A DNA stretch of 8,192 nucleotides, taken from NCBI GenBank assembly GCA_002335385.1, contig DCVK01000038.1:1-8192 (forward strand), written 5' to 3'. The position numbers were made by a program, and so were the translations under genes. The stretch comes from Candidatus Aminicenantes bacterium UBA2190 (GTDB lineage Bacteria > Acidobacteriota > Aminicenantia > UBA2199). Numbering within the stretch: the first letter of the stretch is position 1; every line of letters starts with the position of its first letter. Positions 5,820 through 8,192 of the stretch are shown here, one piece after another. The notes under the pieces are model-generated. The model was given only the letters and a program-made list of their open reading frames with translations, was not told where the DNA came from and searched no databases.

Positions 5820-5834
5820 TCGCTTCTCTAGAAT
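5806..5834 (+). promoter_or_regulatory. Sigma70-type promoter of the hybrid kinase
   Basis: A perfect TTGACA (5806-5811) is followed 17 bp later by TAGAAT (5829-5834). Transcription should start near 5841. The TTG of the -35 box also opens an in-frame extension of the kinase, which is thereby ruled out as the translation start. The -35 box lies 34 bp from that of the divergent lipoprotein promoter. Confidence 0.65.
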
Positions 5835-5859
5835 CGAAGCCGGAAACAAAGGGGTCACC

Positions 5860-8052
5860 ATGGGTGAACGGACGGAAAAGCCTGAAGCCGGCTGGTTGGA
5901 TCGGTTGGGCCGGTCACTCGCCGCGCCGCGTTTCGGAGAAGAGGAACAGGACCGCCTGGCCCGCGTCCTGAACCTCATCCTGCTGTACGGTTTCCTGGCG
6001 ATCGGGCTGACGGCCGTTGCCGCCACGGCCGCCGGCGAGCCCGGCAAGCCGGTCGTGATCGGGGCCAGCGCCGCCATCCTGCTGCTGCTGCAGATCCCCC
6101 TGCGCCTGGGCCGCGTCCGTTTGGCCATTTTCCTGACCTTCCTTTTCGTCCTCGTTCTCATCACCGTCGTGCTCGCCATCGGCGCCGGCATCCACGACCT
6201 GGGGGCAATGCTCTACCCGGTGATCATCGCCGGCGGCGGCCTGCTGCTGCGTCCGAAGGAATTCCTGGCCATTGTCCTGCTTTCGTGGCTCTCGGCCGTG
6301 GCCATCATCGTGCTGGAGGTCGGGGGCTGGATCCAACGGCCGCCGGCGATCCAGACCAGCATTTTCGCCCTGCTCACGGTCACGGCTTTTTTCCTCCTGG
6401 CCGCAATGCCCATCCGGCTGCTGGCCAACGACCTCAACCGCCATATCGCCCGCGTCAGGGAGAACGAGAAGGCCCTGCGCCAGAGCAACGAGGACCTGCA
6501 GCGCGAAGCCGCCGAGCGCCTGCTGGCCGAAGCCGCGCTGCGCGAGAGCGAGGAGCGCTTCCGCGTTCTGGCCGAGTCGGCCTTCGAGGGGCTGTGCATC
6601 GTGGAGGATGGGGTCGTCATTGACGCCAATCCCAGCCTGGCGCGGATGCTGGGCGGCAAGCTCGACGGCATCATCGGCCGCCCGGTCGTTGACTTCCTGG
6701 AAGCGGACCGGGCCGAAGCGATACTGCAGCAATTGCGCGACAGGTCGGGAACGCCGTTCGAACACCAGGTCAGGCGCCTGGACGGCGGACTGGTTGCCGT
6801 CGAAAGCCGGAGCAAGTCCATTCCCTACCGCGGACGCACGGTGCAGGTGACGACCTGCATCGACATCTCGGAGAGGCGGCGAGGCGAGGAAGAACGGCGC
6901 ATCCTGGAGGAGGAGATCCGCCAGAACCAGAAGCTGGAGAGCCTGGGCACTCTGGCCGGAGGGATCGCCCACGACTTCAACAACATCATTTCGATCATCA
7001 GCGGCCATGCCAGCCTCCTGGCCGGCAAGCTGAAAGCCAATCCGAAGGCGCAGGCCGCGCTGCACACCATCAGCGAGGCCGCCGAGCGCGGCAGCGCCAT
7101 GGTCCGGCAGATCCTGACCTTCGCCCGCAAATCGGAAGCCGAATTCCGCGCCCTGCGCATCCAGGAGATGATCGCCGAACTGGTCAAGATGCTGCGCGTC
7201 ACCTTCCCCCGCACCATGGAGATCGGCTATTCCTGCCCCTCCGACCTGCCCCAGGTATGGATCGATCCGAGCCAGCTGCACCAGGCCCTGCTCAACCTGT
7301 GCATCAACGCCCGCGACGCCATGTCCGGGGCCGGCAAGCTGCAGATCCGCGCCGGCATGATCGACGGCGAAGCGATCGCCCTGCGCTTCCCCGCCGCCGC
7401 GGGCAAGCGCCTGGTCCGCATCCAGGTGCAGGATACCGGCATGGGCATGGACGAAGAGACCCGGACCCGGATCTTCGAGCCATTTTTCTCCACCAAGGGG
7501 CGGGGCAAGGGCACCGGCCTGGGGCTGGCGGTGGTGTACGGCGTGGTGCAGGCCCACAAGGGCTTCATCGAGGTCGACAGCGAGCCGGGCCGCGGCACGT
7601 CCTTCTCGCTGTATTTCCCGGCCTCGGAACGCCAGGAATTGCTCCCGCCCCGCGAGGCCGCCGAAGCGCTGCCGGCCGCCCGGGGCAGCGAGACCATTCT
7701 GGTGGTCGAGGACGAGGAGGACCTGCGTGAGCTGCTGACCTCGGTGCTGCACGACTTCGGCTACGGCGTCCTTGTGGCCCGGGACGGCATGGAAGCCCTG
7801 GAGCGCTACCGCCGCCACCGCCAGGACATCCGGCTGATCATCACCGACATGGACCTGCCCAAGCTCAACGGCGCCGCTGTCAGCCGTTCGATCCTCGCCA
7901 CCGACCCGGACGCCCGCATCATCCTGATCTCGGGCTTCATCGAGACGGCGCTGAAGGAATCCATCCTGGCCAGCGGCGTCCGCGAGTTCCTTGCCAAACC
8001 GTATACCATGCCGCAAATGCTGCAGGTGGTCAGGAAAGTGCTTGATGAATAA
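5860..8052 (+). CDS. Membrane-bound hybrid histidine kinase (6TM-PAS-HisKA-HATPase-REC)
   Basis: The 730-residue protein is a hybrid two-component sensor. An N-terminal cytoplasmic stretch (1-36) is followed by about six membrane helices between 37 and 188 with only short loops, a coiled coil (190-228), a PAS domain (about 229-345), the dimerisation/phosphoacceptor domain with GGIAHDFNN (H371, the H-D-F-N-N type), and an ATPase domain with the N box (N483 in NLCINARDAM), D-T-G-M-G-M (525-530), the E-P-F-F-S-T-K segment (540-546) and G-x-G-T-G-L-G-L (549-556). A receiver domain (about 612-730) has the acidic pair E617/D618, phosphoacceptor D663, S691 and K713. All catalytic residues are present, so it should autophosphorylate H371 and pass phosphate to D663. 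There is no DNA-binding output domain and no adjacent regulator, so an unlinked phosphotransfer partner is needed. Start ATG 5860 has AAGGGG five bases upstream. The signal is unknown; lack of a periplasmic domain suggests sensing in the membrane or through PAS. Confidence 0.92.
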   Translation: MGERTEKPEAGWLDRLGRSLAAPRFGEEEQDRLARVLNLILLYGFLAIGLTAVAATAAGEPGKPVVIGASAAILLLLQIPLRLGRVRLAIFLTFLFVLVLITVVLAIGAGIHDLGAMLYPVIIAGGGLLLRPKEFLAIVLLSWLSAVAIIVLEVGGWIQRPPAIQTSIFALLTVTAFFLLAAMPIRLLANDLNRHIARVRENEKALRQSNEDLQREAAERLLAEAALRESEERFRVLAESAFEGLCIVEDGVVIDANPSLARMLGGKLDGIIGRPVVDFLEADRAEAILQQLRDRSGTPFEHQVRRLDGGLVAVESRSKSIPYRGRTVQVTTCIDISERRRGEEERRILEEEIRQNQKLESLGTLAGGIAHDFNNIISIISGHASLLAGKLKANPKAQAALHTISEAAERGSAMVRQILTFARKSEAEFRALRIQEMIAELVKMLRVTFPRTMEIGYSCPSDLPQVWIDPSQLHQALLNLCINARDAMSGAGKLQIRAGMIDGEAIALRFPAAAGKRLVRIQVQDTGMGMDEETRTRIFEPFFSTKGRGKGTGLGLAVVYGVVQAHKGFIEVDSEPGRGTSFSLYFPASERQELLPPREAAEALPAARGSETILVVEDEEDLRELLTSVLHDFGYGVLVARDGMEALERYRRHRQDIRLIITDMDLPKLNGAAVSRSILATDPDARIILISGFIETALKESILASGVREFLAKPYTMPQMLQVVRKVLDE

Positions 8053-8063
8053 CTCAATGATCT

Positions 8064-8134
8064 GTTCGTGTCAGTGACAGTGTCAGCAAGAAACTAAAGT
8101 AATCGGTTTACGGTAGACGGTAGATGGTTACGGG
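8064..8134 (-). repeat. Right-edge copy of the heptamer intergenic repeat, inverted
   Basis: On the minus strand the heptamers ACCATCT, ACCGTCT, ACCGTAA and ACCGATT run in register (8128 down to 8101), followed by the TTCTTGCTGA element (8083-8092) and a GTCA-rich tail with a 6-bp duplication relative to the left copy. The match to the left-edge repeat is perfect over 8097-8120. A CATTGAGTT string follows in both copies (left 73-81; right 8051-8059), overlapping the kinase stop by two bases. Confidence 0.8.
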
Positions 8135-8141
8135 AAGAAAG

Positions 8142-8167
8142 CTGGAATACGAAGACACAAATTCCAG
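8142..8167. other. Small hairpin in the right-edge intergenic region
   Basis: CTGGAAT (8142-8148) and ATTCCAG (8161-8167) form a perfect 7-bp stem with a 12-nt loop. No T run follows on the plus strand. The sequence after it (8166-8192) is AT-richer with a CCCAAAT motif and no coding potential. It may be part of a further repeat cut off by the window edge, or a weak terminator for the kinase. Confidence 0.35.
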
Positions 8168-8192
8168 ATCCCAAATCACTACTGTCCTAATA

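Noticed and set aside
5806..5859. TTG start giving an 18-residue longer kinase
   Set aside because: The TTG is part of a consensus -35 box and would lie upstream of the predicted transcript; the ATG at 5860 has a good ribosome site.
5914..8016. 700-codon open frame on the minus strand opposite the kinase
   Set aside because: It is the antisense shadow of a gene in which every kinase and receiver motif is intact; the translation is low-complexity and lacks motifs.
4..8134. Composite transposon or genomic island bounded by the edge repeats
   Set aside because: No transposase or integrase lies between them, the genes look like ordinary chromosomal functions, and the repeats lack clear terminal structure or target-site duplications. 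A dispersed intergenic repeat is the simpler reading.

Overview
The window is GC-rich bacterial chromosome. It holds five clear protein genes separated by repeat-bearing intergenic gaps. No RNA gene, CRISPR array, transposase or phage gene is visible. The gene set is a Cys-free rubrerythrin-like protein, a secreted beta-sandwich protein with a Kre9/KNH-like look, a family C69 dipeptidase, an O-antigen-type flippase and a hybrid sensor kinase. Together with abundant short intergenic repeats, this would suit an uncultivated Acidobacteriota/Aminicenantes-like bacterium. That placement is an inference from gene content, not a phylogenetic result. At least three products carry Sec or lipoprotein signals, and the E. 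coli-like -35/-10 boxes point to ordinary sigma70-type transcription.

Layout. Positions 1-66 hold an intergenic repeat built on 7-bp units. A rubrerythrin-like diiron gene follows (142-627, +). It converges on a secreted three-domain protein gene (737-1789, -). Upstream of that on the same strand, behind a candidate terminator, lies the C69 dipeptidase (1902-3548, -). The 262-bp gap 3549-3810 separates the dipeptidase from a divergent polysaccharide flippase (3811-5274, +) and carries a purine-rich/pyrimidine-rich inverted repeat. The gap 5275-5408 carries inverted heptamer repeats. A small lipoprotein gene (5409-5702, -) is divergent from a hybrid histidine kinase (5860-8052, +). The right edge (8064-8134) carries an inverted copy of the left-edge repeat.

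How the genes fit together. This does not look like one operon: I find a separate promoter-like sequence for each gene, each with an exact 17-bp spacer. The genes look like independent housekeeping or envelope functions: oxidative stress defence, peptide degradation in the envelope, surface glycan export and signal sensing. The points most worth checking are a predicted leaderless dipeptidase mRNA, a 16-codon leaderless mini-ORF overlapping the flippase start, dyads at the divergent lipoprotein/kinase promoters, and the two families of period-7 intergenic repeats. I did not find a convincing new multi-gene system.
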